The notes beneath the pieces are model-generated. The model had not been told where the DNA came from. It saw only the letters and a list, made by a program, of their open reading frames with translations, and searched no databases. Both the position numbers and the translations under genes were made by a program. 40,926 nt of DNA from positions 1-40,926 of the forward strand of contig CAMOIE010000025.1 of NCBI GenBank assembly GCA_946615905.1, written 5' to 3'. Source of the stretch: an uncultured Treponema sp. Lineage in GTDB: Bacteria > Spirochaetota > Spirochaetia > Treponematales > Treponemataceae. Of the stretch, positions 7,521-16,396 are shown piece after piece. Numbering within the stretch: position 1 is the stretch's first letter; each line of letters starts with the position of its first letter.

Positions 7521-8708
7521 ATGGAAAATATCAAATTAGATTATTCAGATGTGAAATGGCAGAACAATGGCAAGTTGAAGTTGCTGATTATCGTTGGAAC
7601 TCGTCCGGAAATCATCCGCCTTGCTGCGGTTATCACAAAGTGCCGCAAATATTTTGATGTAATTCTCGCGCACACCGGGCAGAATTATGACTACAATCTG
7701 AACGGAATTTTCTTCAAGGATTTGCGACTAAAAGAACCTGAAGTCTACATGAATGCGGTTGGCAACGACCTCGGTGCGACAGTTGGAAACATCATCAACT
7801 GCTCGTACAAGTTGATGTGTGCAATTAAGCCTGACGCTATGCTTGTCCTCGGCGACACGAACTCCTGCCTCTCTGCGATTCCCGCGAAACGGCTTCACAT
7901 TCCGATTTTCCACATGGAAGCTGGGAACCGTTGCAAAGACGAGTGCCTGCCAGAAGAGACCAACCGCCGAATTGTTGACATCATCTCCGACGTGAATATG
8001 GCTTACAGCGAGCATGCCCGCCGCTACCTTGCTGAGTGTGGTCTTCCAAAAGAGCGAACTTATGTAACAGGTAGCCCTATGGCAGAAGTCTTGCACGAAA
8101 ATCTTTTCAACATTGAGCATTCCGACATCTTGAAAAAACTTGGACTAAAGCCAAAGCAGTATATTCTCCTTTCCGCTCATCGCGAGGAGAACATAGATAC
8201 CGAAAAGAATTTCACTTCTCTTTTTACGGCGATTAATAAAATGGCAGAAAAATACGACATGCCTATTCTGTATTCCTGCCATCCGAGGAGCCGAAAGCGT
8301 CTTGAATCGAGCGGATTCAAACTTGACAGTCGTGTGATTCAGCACGAACCACTAGGTTTCCACGACTACAACCACTTGCAGATGAACGCCTTTGCCGTGG
8401 TATCCGATAGCGGAACTCTACCCGAAGAGAGCAGTTTCTTTACGAGCGTTGGTCATCCCTTCCCGGCGGTCTGCATCCGAACCAGTACCGAGCGCCCCGA
8501 GGCCTTGGACAAAGGTGACTTCATTCTTGCCGGCATTGATGAAAAGTCATTGTTACAGGCGGTTGATACGGCGGTCGAAATGAACAAGAGCGGAGATGTG
8601 GGAATTCCGGTTCCTGACTATTTGGAAGAAAATGTCTCTAGCAAAGTGGTGAAGATTATACAGTCTTACACCGGGATAGTTGACAGGATGGTGTGGAGAA
8701 AAGAATAA
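7521..8708 (+). CDS. fnlC: UDP-GlcNAc-2-epimerase family enzyme forming UDP-L-FucNAc, FnlC/CapG
   Basis: 395 residues with the non-hydrolysing 2-epimerase hallmarks: GTRPEIIRLA, HTGQNYDYNLN, HMEAGNRCKDECLPEETNRR, LSAHREENIDTEKNF and VSDSGTLPEESSFF. CapG/FnlC/WbjD converts UDP-2-acetamido-2,6-dideoxy-L-talose to UDP-L-FucNAc, the last of three steps. Position directly behind fnlA and fnlB supports this against a role in UDP-ManNAc formation. The downstream amidotransferase starts one base after its stop. No anomalies. Confidence 0.92.
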   Translation: MENIKLDYSDVKWQNNGKLKLLIIVGTRPEIIRLAAVITKCRKYFDVILAHTGQNYDYNLNGIFFKDLRLKEPEVYMNAVGNDLGATVGNIINCSYKLMCAIKPDAMLVLGDTNSCLSAIPAKRLHIPIFHMEAGNRCKDECLPEETNRRIVDIISDVNMAYSEHARRYLAECGLPKERTYVTGSPMAEVLHENLFNIEHSDILKKLGLKPKQYILLSAHREENIDTEKNFTSLFTAINKMAEKYDMPILYSCHPRSRKRLESSGFKLDSRVIQHEPLGFHDYNHLQMNAFAVVSDSGTLPEESSFFTSVGHPFPAVCIRTSTERPEALDKGDFILAGIDEKSLLQAVDTAVEMNKSGDVGIPVPDYLEENVSSKVVKIIQSYTGIVDRMVWRKE

Positions 8709-8709
8709 A

Positions 8710-9861
8710 GTGATTGCTAAAAAAATCTTAAATCGCCCATATCAACGTTGTAGCCGCTGTGTAATGGATACAACGGATTCAAAAATTACATTTGATGAGA
8801 ATGGTGTTTGCGACCATTGTAGAAATTTTGACAAGAACATTAAGCCGTATTGGAAACCTCAAGAAAACCGTTTTGATGAACTAGAAAAAGCCGCTGCAAA
8901 AATTAGAGCGGCTGGAAAAGGTCATAAATATGATTGTATCTTAGGGTTGAGTGGCGGTGCAGACAGTTCCTATTTGGCTTATATAGCTAAAGAGGTAATG
9001 CATCTTAGGCCGTTGGCCCTTGTAGTGGACACTGGTTGGAACCTAAATGTTGCTGTTGAAAACATTGAAAAGATTGTAAAAGGGCTTGACCTTGATATGT
9101 GGACAGAAGTAATAAATTGGAAAGAAATGGCGGATTTCCAGTTGGCAATGTTCAAGTCACAGATATCTTCACAGGACGCACCTCAAGACCAAGCTATCTT
9201 TGCATCTCTTTATAATTATGCTGCAAAGAACCACATAAAATATATTCTTACAGGCTCAAACAATTCTACAGAATTTGTTCGTCCGCCAGTGGAATGGATT
9301 TATATAAATGATATTCGTATGTATAAGGATATTCATAAAAAGTTTGGTAGGATTCCTATGAAAACATATCCTTGGTGTGGAATGTTTACGTACCGAATTT
9401 TCTATCATTACTTCTTAGGCATGAGGCGTTTTTATCCTCTTGATTATGTAGTTTATGATAAGCCAAAAGCAGAACAGTTCTTGCATGAGAAATACGGTTG
9501 GACAAAATATAAAGAAAAGCATTACGAAAATGTATTCACCAGGTTTTTTGAAGGCTACTATTTGCCGCATAAATTCGGTTTTGACACACGAAAAGATGTT
9601 TATTCAACACAAATCCTTGCTGGTATCATGACTCGGGAAGAAGCATTAAAGCAGCTGGAGACAGAGCCTTATGATTATAATCAGATGATAGACGATAAAG
9701 AATACATTGCAAAAAAACTTGGAATTAGAGTAAAAGAATTTGATTCTATTATTGAAGGTGAAAATAAAACTCCTATGGATTATAAAAATTCATGGGGCAT
9801 TATCAGTTTCGCCATTAAACTTGCCAAATTGCTCGGCGTTGAAAGCCGGAATATGAGGTAG
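8710..9861 (+). CDS. wbuX: N-acetyl-sugar amidotransferase, WbuX/WbpG family
   Basis: 383 residues. CSRCVMDTT (C14, C17) with a later CDHC forms the two Cys pairs usual in this family, and SGGADSS (81-87) is the PP-loop that binds ATP. These enzymes use ammonia made by the paired HisH/HisF-like proteins to turn an N-acetyl group into an acetamidino group. The wbuXYZ trio downstream of fnlABC matches the E. coli O145 arrangement, whose O-antigen contains FucNAm, so the substrate is probably UDP-FucNAc or the lipid-linked sugar. The GTG at 8710 is chosen because it follows the fnlC stop directly; an upstream TTG would overlap. From here composition turns AT-rich. Confidence 0.88.
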   Translation: MIAKKILNRPYQRCSRCVMDTTDSKITFDENGVCDHCRNFDKNIKPYWKPQENRFDELEKAAAKIRAAGKGHKYDCILGLSGGADSSYLAYIAKEVMHLRPLALVVDTGWNLNVAVENIEKIVKGLDLDMWTEVINWKEMADFQLAMFKSQISSQDAPQDQAIFASLYNYAAKNHIKYILTGSNNSTEFVRPPVEWIYINDIRMYKDIHKKFGRIPMKTYPWCGMFTYRIFYHYFLGMRRFYPLDYVVYDKPKAEQFLHEKYGWTKYKEKHYENVFTRFFEGYYLPHKFGFDTRKDVYSTQILAGIMTREEALKQLETEPYDYNQMIDDKEYIAKKLGIRVKEFDSIIEGENKTPMDYKNSWGIISFAIKLAKLLGVESRNMR

Positions 9862-9868
9862 CTTTTCT

Positions 9869-10501
9869 ATGGTTGCAATTATCAATTATGGGCTTGGGAA
9901 TCTTGGCTCTATAAAAAATATGCTCAAAGTAATTGGGGAGCGTTCCGTAATTACAGCAGATAAAGAAGAGATTCATAATGCGGACCATATTATTCTTCCT
10001 GGAGTTGGTGCTTTTGATGCCGGAATGAGCAAACTAAATGAAAGTGGACTTTCAGAAGTAATAAAGGCCGAAGCAAATAATGGAAAACCTATATTAGGAA
10101 TTTGTCTTGGAATGCAGTTGTTGGGTCGGAAGAGTGAAGAAGGAAAATTAGGGGGCTTGAGGCTTATTCCTTTTGAAAGCAGGAGGTTCAATTTTTCTTC
10201 TGTGTCTGATGAGAGTATAAAGCCATTATTGAAAATTCCGCACATGGGATGGGATGTGGTTGAGTTTAATCACGGGAGTTCATTAACTAATGGTATTAAA
10301 GGACAACAAAGGTATTATTTTGTTCATTCATATCACGCGGTATGTGATAGTTCAGAAAATACATTGATGACTTGTGACTATGGTTATAAGTTTGCGGCTT
10401 CTGTACATAAAGACAATGTATATGGTGTTCAATTCCATCCAGAGAAAAGTCATGATTTTGGAATGCGGATATTTGAAAATTTCGTACATAATTGTAAATA
10501 G
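9869..10501 (+). CDS. wbuY: HisH-like glutamine amidotransferase subunit for sugar amidination
   Basis: 210 residues of the class I glutamine amidotransferase fold. The nucleophile is C79 in GICLGMQLLG and the other triad members are H190 and E192 in QFHPEKSHDFG. True HisH serves histidine synthesis; here the flanking amidotransferase and HisF-like gene and the absence of other his genes point to ammonia supply for WbuX. The gene starts seven bases after wbuX and ends nine bases before the HisF-like gene. Symbol is by operon analogy. Confidence 0.87.
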   Translation: MVAIINYGLGNLGSIKNMLKVIGERSVITADKEEIHNADHIILPGVGAFDAGMSKLNESGLSEVIKAEANNGKPILGICLGMQLLGRKSEEGKLGGLRLIPFESRRFNFSSVSDESIKPLLKIPHMGWDVVEFNHGSSLTNGIKGQQRYYFVHSYHAVCDSSENTLMTCDYGYKFAASVHKDNVYGVQFHPEKSHDFGMRIFENFVHNCK

Positions 10502-10510
10502 GACAGAGAT

Positions 10511-11281
10511 ATGTTTACAAGACCACGAATTATACCTGTTCTCTTGATTGATGACAGAGATTTAATAAAAACAGTCCAGTTTAAAGATAAAACTTATCTT
10601 GGTGATCCAGTTAATGCTGTAAAGATTTTTAATATTAAGGGAGTTGATGAACTTTCAATACTTGATATTTCTGCAACAAAAAGAAATGTAGAACCCGATT
10701 TTGAATTATTGGAAGATATTGCAAGTCAAGCGTTCATGCCTTTGAGTTATGGCGGTGGAATTAAGACTATTGAGCAGGTTAGAAAACTTTTAGCTATCGG
10801 ATATGAGAAAGTAGTCATAAATACAGCTCTGGTTAAAAATCCTGAACTGGTAAAGCAATCTGTTGAACTTGCTGGGAGCCAAAGCGTTGTAGCTTCAATT
10901 GACGCAAAAAAAGTTTCTGATGTTTATAAATGCTTTATTGCGGATGGCAAAGAAAAAACTGAATATACTCCTATAGAACTGGCAAAAAAAGCGGAAGAAT
11001 TGGGATGCGGGGAAATTTTTTTAAATTCCATTGACAACGATGGAATGATGCAGGGGTATGACATTCCTCTTGTTCAAAGAATTGCGGAGTTTGTATCTAT
11101 TCCTGTTACTGCTTGTGGCGGTGCAAAAGACATTCTGGATTTGAAAAATGTTCTGCATGAAGGCCATGCGCATGCTGCGGCAGGTGGTAGCATGTTTGTT
11201 TTTTATGGCCGATTGCGGGCTGTTCTGATTACTGCTCCGAGTGAAAAAGAGTTGATAGAAGCAGGGATATATAAGAATTAG
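10511..11281 (+). CDS. wbuZ: HisF-like cyclase-fold subunit for sugar amidination
   Basis: 256 residues, a (beta/alpha)8 barrel of the HisF/HisA family. PLSYGGGIKTIEQV and VTACGGAKDILD are the two phosphate-binding loops, and SIDAKK holds the conserved Asp. In true HisF the N-terminal loop reads close to CLDVxxGRVVKG; here it is LLIDDRDLIKT, so the histidine-pathway loop is altered, as in WbuZ/HisF2 proteins. It probably channels ammonia from the HisH-like subunit to the amidotransferase. A GGAC stretch lies nine bases upstream of the ATG. Confident as HisF family, and fairly confident of the glycan role from context. Confidence 0.87.
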   Translation: MFTRPRIIPVLLIDDRDLIKTVQFKDKTYLGDPVNAVKIFNIKGVDELSILDISATKRNVEPDFELLEDIASQAFMPLSYGGGIKTIEQVRKLLAIGYEKVVINTALVKNPELVKQSVELAGSQSVVASIDAKKVSDVYKCFIADGKEKTEYTPIELAKKAEELGCGEIFLNSIDNDGMMQGYDIPLVQRIAEFVSIPVTACGGAKDILDLKNVLHEGHAHAAAGGSMFVFYGRLRAVLITAPSEKELIEAGIYKN

Positions 11282-11288
11282 GAGGGTT

Positions 11289-12026
11289 ATGACAAAAAAA
11301 ATAAGAGCATCGGTAGCAATGGCCGCTTACAATGGAGAGAAGTATATTGCAGAACAAATTGATTCTATAATAAATATGCTCTCTCAAAATGATGAAATAA
11401 TTATCTCATATGATATATCAACAGATAATACACTTGCCATTATTAAAGATTATGAAAAAAAAGATGACAGAATCCATGTCGTCTTTGACAGCGGTCACAG
11501 TGTAGAAAGCAATTTCAATAATGCTGTTGCAAATTGTCACGGTGAGTATATTTTTTTAGCTGACCAAGATGATGTATGGATAAATGATAAAATTAACATA
11601 ATGGTTAAATATTTTATTGATAATCCTAGAACGGTGGTTCTGATTGGAGATGGATATTTGACAGATAGCAAATTAAATAAAGAAAATGAATTGTTCAAAA
11701 GTTATAATACCTCGGCTAATGCATTTCGTAATTATATAAAGGGATCCTATTTGGGATGTCAAATGGCTTTTAGAAATACAATAACAACAAAAATATGGCC
11801 AGTGAACATTCATTATAAAATGCCACATGATTTATGGCTTGGAATATTAGGGTCATTTTATGGAAAAGTTGAATTAATATCTGATAAGGGTATCTTACAT
11901 CGTATTCATGAAGAAAATTATTCAAATACAAGTAAAATGAAACTATTTGGAGTGATTAAGAATAGATTTCTTTTAATTAATCTTTTAATAATCCGGTTGA
12001 TAAAAAATATTATCTATAAGAAATAG
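11289..12026 (+). CDS. GT2 family glycosyltransferase (rhamnosyltransferase-like)
   Basis: 245 residues, GT-A fold. ASVAMAAYNGEKYIAEQIDS opens the nucleotide-binding domain; LADQDDVW (D92-Q-D94-D95) is the metal-binding DxD region, in the form common among WbbL/RfbF-type rhamnosyltransferases. No membrane segment is evident. It would add one sugar to the lipid-linked repeat unit on the cytoplasmic side. AGGAGGG at 11281-11287 is a very strong but close ribosome site, sharing bases with the upstream stop. Donor sugar unknown. AT-rich like its neighbours. Confidence 0.82.
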   Translation: MTKKIRASVAMAAYNGEKYIAEQIDSIINMLSQNDEIIISYDISTDNTLAIIKDYEKKDDRIHVVFDSGHSVESNFNNAVANCHGEYIFLADQDDVWINDKINIMVKYFIDNPRTVVLIGDGYLTDSKLNKENELFKSYNTSANAFRNYIKGSYLGCQMAFRNTITTKIWPVNIHYKMPHDLWLGILGSFYGKVELISDKGILHRIHEENYSNTSKMKLFGVIKNRFLLINLLIIRLIKNIIYKK

Positions 12027-12039
12027 AGGTGAAGAATAA

Positions 12040-12717
12040 ATGACTTTCAAAGAATATAGGAAGAACTACCAATATAAGTTAAAAGATGATGTTTTCGTCG
12101 GATATTTTTTTTCAGTTCCTGTTTCTTGGATTTTAAATCAATTTTTTTATTCCCAAAAACTAATTCCCAATTATATTAGTTTCGCAATGTTCTGTTGTGG
12201 AGTAATAGGGGGTATAGCATTCGCCTTTGATAATCTTCCTTTGATGATAATTGGTTATATTTTAATGCATTTTTGGTTTGTTTTTGATGCTTGGGATGGT
12301 GCTGTCGCCAGACAAACTAAAAAGTTTTCCAAGTATGGAAAAGAATTTGATTATGTTGTTCATTTATTGGTTCATCCAATCATGATATTTGGTATAGCCC
12401 AACATTCGAATTCCAAGTTGGAATATAATTTATTTATTTGTTATTTAGTTATAAATATATTAAAAAGAGGAATGTATTTACTTTCGTTTTCTAGGAATCA
12501 TGAACGAGGGGACGAAAGCGAAAGTAAATACCCTTGGTATTACTATATAATTGATTTCTTTTCGAATGCTCCAAATTTTATTTTAATTGCACCTATAATG
12601 TGCTTTATACAATGTCCAAGTTTGTATTTATTATTTCCTTTTGTGTTCTTTGATTCTTATATTCTTTTGACCTTGATAAAGTATTATATATTTGGAATTT
12701 ATCTTAAGGATAAATAA
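12040..12717 (+). CDS. CDP-alcohol phosphatidyltransferase family membrane enzyme with altered last Asp
   Basis: 225 residues with about six membrane helices. The family signature is present as D83-A-W-D86-G, A90-R91, G100, D104, but the fourth Asp, normally four residues after the third, is His (H108, in FDYVVHLL). In the family that fourth Asp is the proposed base, so the change matters or the chemistry is altered. The enzyme would move a phospho-alcohol from a CDP carrier to a hydroxyl, either on lipid or on the glycan. CDP-activated partners may come from the nucleotidyltransferases at 17972 and 19923. GAGGTGAAG at 12027-12035 is the ribosome site. Substrate not known. Confidence 0.75.
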   Translation: MTFKEYRKNYQYKLKDDVFVGYFFSVPVSWILNQFFYSQKLIPNYISFAMFCCGVIGGIAFAFDNLPLMIIGYILMHFWFVFDAWDGAVARQTKKFSKYGKEFDYVVHLLVHPIMIFGIAQHSNSKLEYNLFICYLVINILKRGMYLLSFSRNHERGDESESKYPWYYYIIDFFSNAPNFILIAPIMCFIQCPSLYLLFPFVFFDSYILLTLIKYYIFGIYLKDK

Positions 12718-12718
12718 G

Positions 12719-13972
12719 ATGACAAAAAAGAAGTCGAACTTATTGTCCAATTTTTCAATATATTTCATAGCATCAATTGTTGAGGCTATAATTTCCTTTT
12801 TTTTTACTCCTTTATTAACTAAATATCTTGGATTAGATGAATATGGAAAATATGAATTATTTAATAGTATTACAAATATAGTTCTTAATATTTCTATATT
12901 TGGATCAACAACATATTATGTAAAAAATTATTATAAAAAGAATGAAAATGATAACTTATATATAAAAGCAAATATAATAGTATTTAATTTCCTGTCATCA
13001 TTGGTATTTGTAGCACTATATTCAATAATTAATTCTATATTCAAGAATAATCTTCATTTTGATTTTTCTTTAATTGTAATCTTATTTTTGACAGTGTTTT
13101 TGGGAATAGTTAAAACTGTTTATTTATTAGATTTGCAATTAAGAAATAAATCAATTACTTATTCATTAGTTGCTATTTTGGAAGTAATTATAGAGTGTTT
13201 GATTACTTTAATTATTATAAAATGCTTTTTTATTTCTTTTTATGTAAGAATTTTAGGTGTATTAATATCACTTGGTTTGCTTGCATTAATCGTTTTATTT
13301 AGAGAACATTTTATTAAGAATCTTAGAGAATATTTTTCCTGGAATACAATAAAAGAACTTTTTATATTTGGAATACCATTTGTCTTTTCCACTGTTTCTA
13401 GTTGGGCAATGGAAATGATTGATAAATTTTTTATATCTGGAATGATTGGTTTAGGACAGAATGCAATATATTCAATTGGTTACAAATTTGGAATGGTAAT
13501 AATGATGATTGAAGTTGCATTTAGTAAGGCCTGGGCACCATATTTTTATAAAAATCTGGGGAGCGATTCCAAAAATGTCATTAGAAACATAGTTGTTTTA
13601 ACATCATTTTTTTTATTGGGTATATGTATATATATTCCAATTGCTAAATATTTTCTAGTCATTATGTTTGGAGAAAGGTATTTGTATGCACGCGAAATAA
13701 TTCCAATTATATGTTTTGCATATTTTTTTGATCATTTATGGAAAATATTAAATAATTATTTCATATATCTTAATAAGACATGGTTTTATAATATCTCCTT
13801 AATAATATCTGGCGTTTTGAATGTGATAATGGATTGTTTTTTGATAAAAGACTTTGGTATAAAAGGTGCTGCGGTAGCTACTTTAATTTCTTTTGCTTTT
13901 GGTTTTTGCTTGTCATTATTGTATTTTATTATTTGTATTAGGAAAAGGAATTGTTATGAAACAAGTAAATAG
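12719..13972 (+). CDS. wzx: Wzx-type flippase (polysaccharide biosynthesis family)
   Basis: 417 residues with about 12 to 14 membrane segments. The N terminus LSNFSIYFIASIVEAIISFF and the central LFIFGIPFVFS block followed by a short amphipathic stretch with DKFFIS are typical of the MATE/MOP-like polysaccharide exporters. It would flip undecaprenyl-linked repeat units to the periplasm for the polymerase at 1591. AAGGA at 12706-12710 favours the ATG at 12719 over the upstream TTG. Very AT-rich. The 3' end overlaps the next gene by 17 bases. Confidence 0.82.
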   Translation: MTKKKSNLLSNFSIYFIASIVEAIISFFFTPLLTKYLGLDEYGKYELFNSITNIVLNISIFGSTTYYVKNYYKKNENDNLYIKANIIVFNFLSSLVFVALYSIINSIFKNNLHFDFSLIVILFLTVFLGIVKTVYLLDLQLRNKSITYSLVAILEVIIECLITLIIIKCFFISFYVRILGVLISLGLLALIVLFREHFIKNLREYFSWNTIKELFIFGIPFVFSTVSSWAMEMIDKFFISGMIGLGQNAIYSIGYKFGMVIMMIEVAFSKAWAPYFYKNLGSDSKNVIRNIVVLTSFFLLGICIYIPIAKYFLVIMFGERYLYAREIIPIICFAYFFDHLWKILNNYFIYLNKTWFYNISLIISGVLNVIMDCFLIKDFGIKGAAVATLISFAFGFCLSLLYFIICIRKRNCYETSK

Positions 13973-15455
13973 TTTAATTGAAAAGTTCTGTGAAAAGAAT
14001 AGAAAATTTTGGAACGATAATAATTCAAATGAATTTTGTTTAATTGATGGCTTTCCTTTATGGCCAACAAGTGTAAATGAATGTGCAAGAGTTGGAAAAA
14101 TAATTGAGAAAAAATACAATTTAAAATCACTTGTAATTTTTAATAAAAAAGAACCAAAGGAGCTGCTTTGCCGTAAACTTTATGAGTCATATTGTATAAA
14201 CAAATTTTGCTATATAAATCAATATTTATTTGATAAAAGAATTTTTCTGAAATCAATTATTTTTTCTATCTTTTTTATACTATCTCATCTTTTTTCAAAG
14301 ATGCTTAATTGGAAACTAGGAGTCGTTAGAGTAGGAGAGATTATTTATGATACATGTTTGACACAAAAAATTAATCCAAAATCAATAAAATCTTTAAGGG
14401 TGATTTTTATAACATTGTTATACTATCTATCTTATAAAAAGCTTCTTGTTGATTATTCAATAAGATATGCAGTATTTGCTGATAAAGAATATTCTGCACA
14501 AGGCGTACTATTTCAACTTTGTATTGAACGAAACATACCTGTAATACTTTCTGGAACAACTAGAGCGAAAAGATATTCTAGTAATAATTTTTTGCAAGCA
14601 TTTATGCATCCAGATATTTCAATTGATGAAATAAAATTTAAAAATAAAGCTTCTATTGATAAAATATGTCAACACCTTGAAAATCGAATGTCTGGAAATG
14701 TAGCTCAACATGATGTAAAAAATACTTATATAAATAAACACATTTATAATCGCAAAGAGTTATTTGATAAGTTAGCAATTAATTCTAATAAACCGGTTGC
14801 TTTTGTTTTCCCACATGTTTTTTCAGATTGTCCTCACAATACGGAGTATTTGCTGTTTGATGATTATAAACAGTGGTTCATTTCAGTATTAAAAGAAGCA
14901 AAAAAAAATAAGAATGTGATTTTTATTGTAAAGCCGCATCCTTCTGCATATATGTATGGAGAACAAGATGCCGTTATTAAAAACCTCAGAAGATATAAAT
15001 CTGACAATATTTATTTATGTCCGAAAGATTTCCACAATAAATCATTGATCGACTGCTGTGATATAATAGTTACCTGCCAGGGGACTATTGCTTTAGAGAT
15101 GGCATGCTATGGCATTCCCAATATATTAGCTGGTGCTGGTTATTATAATGGTTATGGTTTTACCAAAGAATTTTTAAATGCAAAAGAATATATAAATTTT
15201 ATAAAAACATATTCAAAAGATAGTGTTTGTAAATTGGATTCAGATAGTATCGAAAATGCTCTAAATGTCTATTATTATATCTATGAGACGGAAATAATAG
15301 ATAAAATATTTCCTCCTAGTATTATGCATATAAATGATTTGGCAGATGAATATGCTTATGAAAAAGTCTTTTGTGATAATCTGCAAATTCTTATACAAAA
15401 TCTAGATAATCCTAAAAATAAAGATTTTTGCTTAAAAATCGATGAGATATGTTAG
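13956..15455 (+). CDS. Capsule-type GT-B glycosyltransferase or phosphotransferase-like protein
   Basis: 499 residues, not confidently recognised. The C-terminal half resembles capsule-synthesis and glycerophosphotransferase domains: VFPHVFSDCPHN, then IVKPHPSAYMYGE and DIIVTCQGTIALEMACYGIPNIL, a KPHP...T.xGTxxxE pattern that binds the nucleotide donor in KpsC/KpsS and TagF-like enzymes. Residues 98-125 are hydrophobic and may tether it to the membrane. The ATG at 13956 is used; the frame extends upstream inside wzx but without a better start. It probably adds a sugar or phospho-alcohol to the repeat unit. AT-rich. Confidence 0.6.
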   Translation: MKQVNSLIEKFCEKNRKFWNDNNSNEFCLIDGFPLWPTSVNECARVGKIIEKKYNLKSLVIFNKKEPKELLCRKLYESYCINKFCYINQYLFDKRIFLKSIIFSIFFILSHLFSKMLNWKLGVVRVGEIIYDTCLTQKINPKSIKSLRVIFITLLYYLSYKKLLVDYSIRYAVFADKEYSAQGVLFQLCIERNIPVILSGTTRAKRYSSNNFLQAFMHPDISIDEIKFKNKASIDKICQHLENRMSGNVAQHDVKNTYINKHIYNRKELFDKLAINSNKPVAFVFPHVFSDCPHNTEYLLFDDYKQWFISVLKEAKKNKNVIFIVKPHPSAYMYGEQDAVIKNLRRYKSDNIYLCPKDFHNKSLIDCCDIIVTCQGTIALEMACYGIPNILAGAGYYNGYGFTKEFLNAKEYINFIKTYSKDSVCKLDSDSIENALNVYYYIYETEIIDKIFPPSIMHINDLADEYAYEKVFCDNLQILIQNLDNPKNKDFCLKIDEIC

Positions 15456-15465
15456 GTTTTAAATT

Positions 15466-16314
15466 ATGGTAAATGAGAAAATCCTATCAGTTATTATTGT
15501 AACATATAATAATGAACTTACTATATGTGACTGCCTTGAATCAATACAAAAATTTAATGATATTGGAGCTTCCCTTGAAGTTATAGTAGTTGATAATGGA
15601 AGTAAAGATAATACACAAGAAATTATTAAAAAATATGGAGACTTCATTACTTTCATTCCTTCAAAGAATAATGGTTTTGGTGCGGGGAATAATTTAGGAG
15701 TAAAGAATTCTCACGGGAAATACTTATTTCTTCTTAATCCAGATACGATCTTGGTGGAACCTATTTTTTCAATAATAATTAATCAACTAGAAAAAAAAGA
15801 CAATTCAGTGGGTGGGTTTCATCTTGTATCAAGAAAAAATAAGGATATGCCTTCATTTGGATTTTTACCAGAAAAAATAAACTTCCCTTTATACAGTAAA
15901 ATATTGTATTTTGTTTTACGGAAGAGGACAATAAAATTGAGTTTCTCCTATCCTTGGGGGGCAGATTTATTTTTGGCGAGTGAAAATTTTAATAAGGTTA
16001 ATGGTTTTGATGAAGAATTTTTTCTTAATTTTGAAGAATTGGTCTTGATGAAAAAACTGAATGTCCCACTTACAATTATTCATCCTGAAAAAATTGTTCA
16101 CTTAGAGTCTGTTTCTAAGCCAAAAGGAAAAGAATCATTAAATTTTTATTTTAATTCTGAAAAATTATTTTTTGATAAATATTGCAAAAATCAAACTTAT
16201 AATACTTACAGGGATAGAATAAAGACTAAACTGTTATTAAAAAAAATCTTTTATGGAATGCTTGGAAAAGAGCTTTCAGAATTTGAGCTTGAGCAATTAA
16301 AACGATATAAATAA
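15466..16314 (+). CDS. GT2 family glycosyltransferase (WbbL-like)
   Basis: 282 residues, GT-A fold. SVIIVTYNNELTICDCLES, VIVVDNGSKDNT, NNGFGAGNNLG and FLLNPDT form the classical WbbL/rhamnosyltransferase series, and the later PWGADLFLAS and GFDEEFFLNFEEL blocks hold the acceptor-side acidic residues. Cytoplasmic, no membrane segment. A run of six G at 15956-15961 encodes the PWG motif and is not a long tract. It sits ten bases after the preceding gene. Donor unknown. Confidence 0.85.
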   Translation: MVNEKILSVIIVTYNNELTICDCLESIQKFNDIGASLEVIVVDNGSKDNTQEIIKKYGDFITFIPSKNNGFGAGNNLGVKNSHGKYLFLLNPDTILVEPIFSIIINQLEKKDNSVGGFHLVSRKNKDMPSFGFLPEKINFPLYSKILYFVLRKRTIKLSFSYPWGADLFLASENFNKVNGFDEEFFLNFEELVLMKKLNVPLTIIHPEKIVHLESVSKPKGKESLNFYFNSEKLFFDKYCKNQTYNTYRDRIKTKLLLKKIFYGMLGKELSEFELEQLKRYK

Positions 16315-16348
16315 TTTTATGGATTTATTTTAGATAGGTTATTGTATG

Positions 16349-16370
16349 AGAAAAAATAAAGATTTTTTCT
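16349..16370 (+). promoter_or_regulatory. A/T-rich perfect hairpin between glycosyltransferase genes
   Basis: AGAAAAAAT (16349-16357) and ATTTTTTCT (16362-16370) are perfectly complementary with an AAAG loop. It lies in the 82-base gap before the next gene and ends in T-rich sequence, so it might slow or stop transcription. The stem is almost all A-U, so terminator strength would be low. Confidence 0.25.
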
Positions 16371-16396
16371 AAACTTTTATAAAAAGGAGTTTGATA

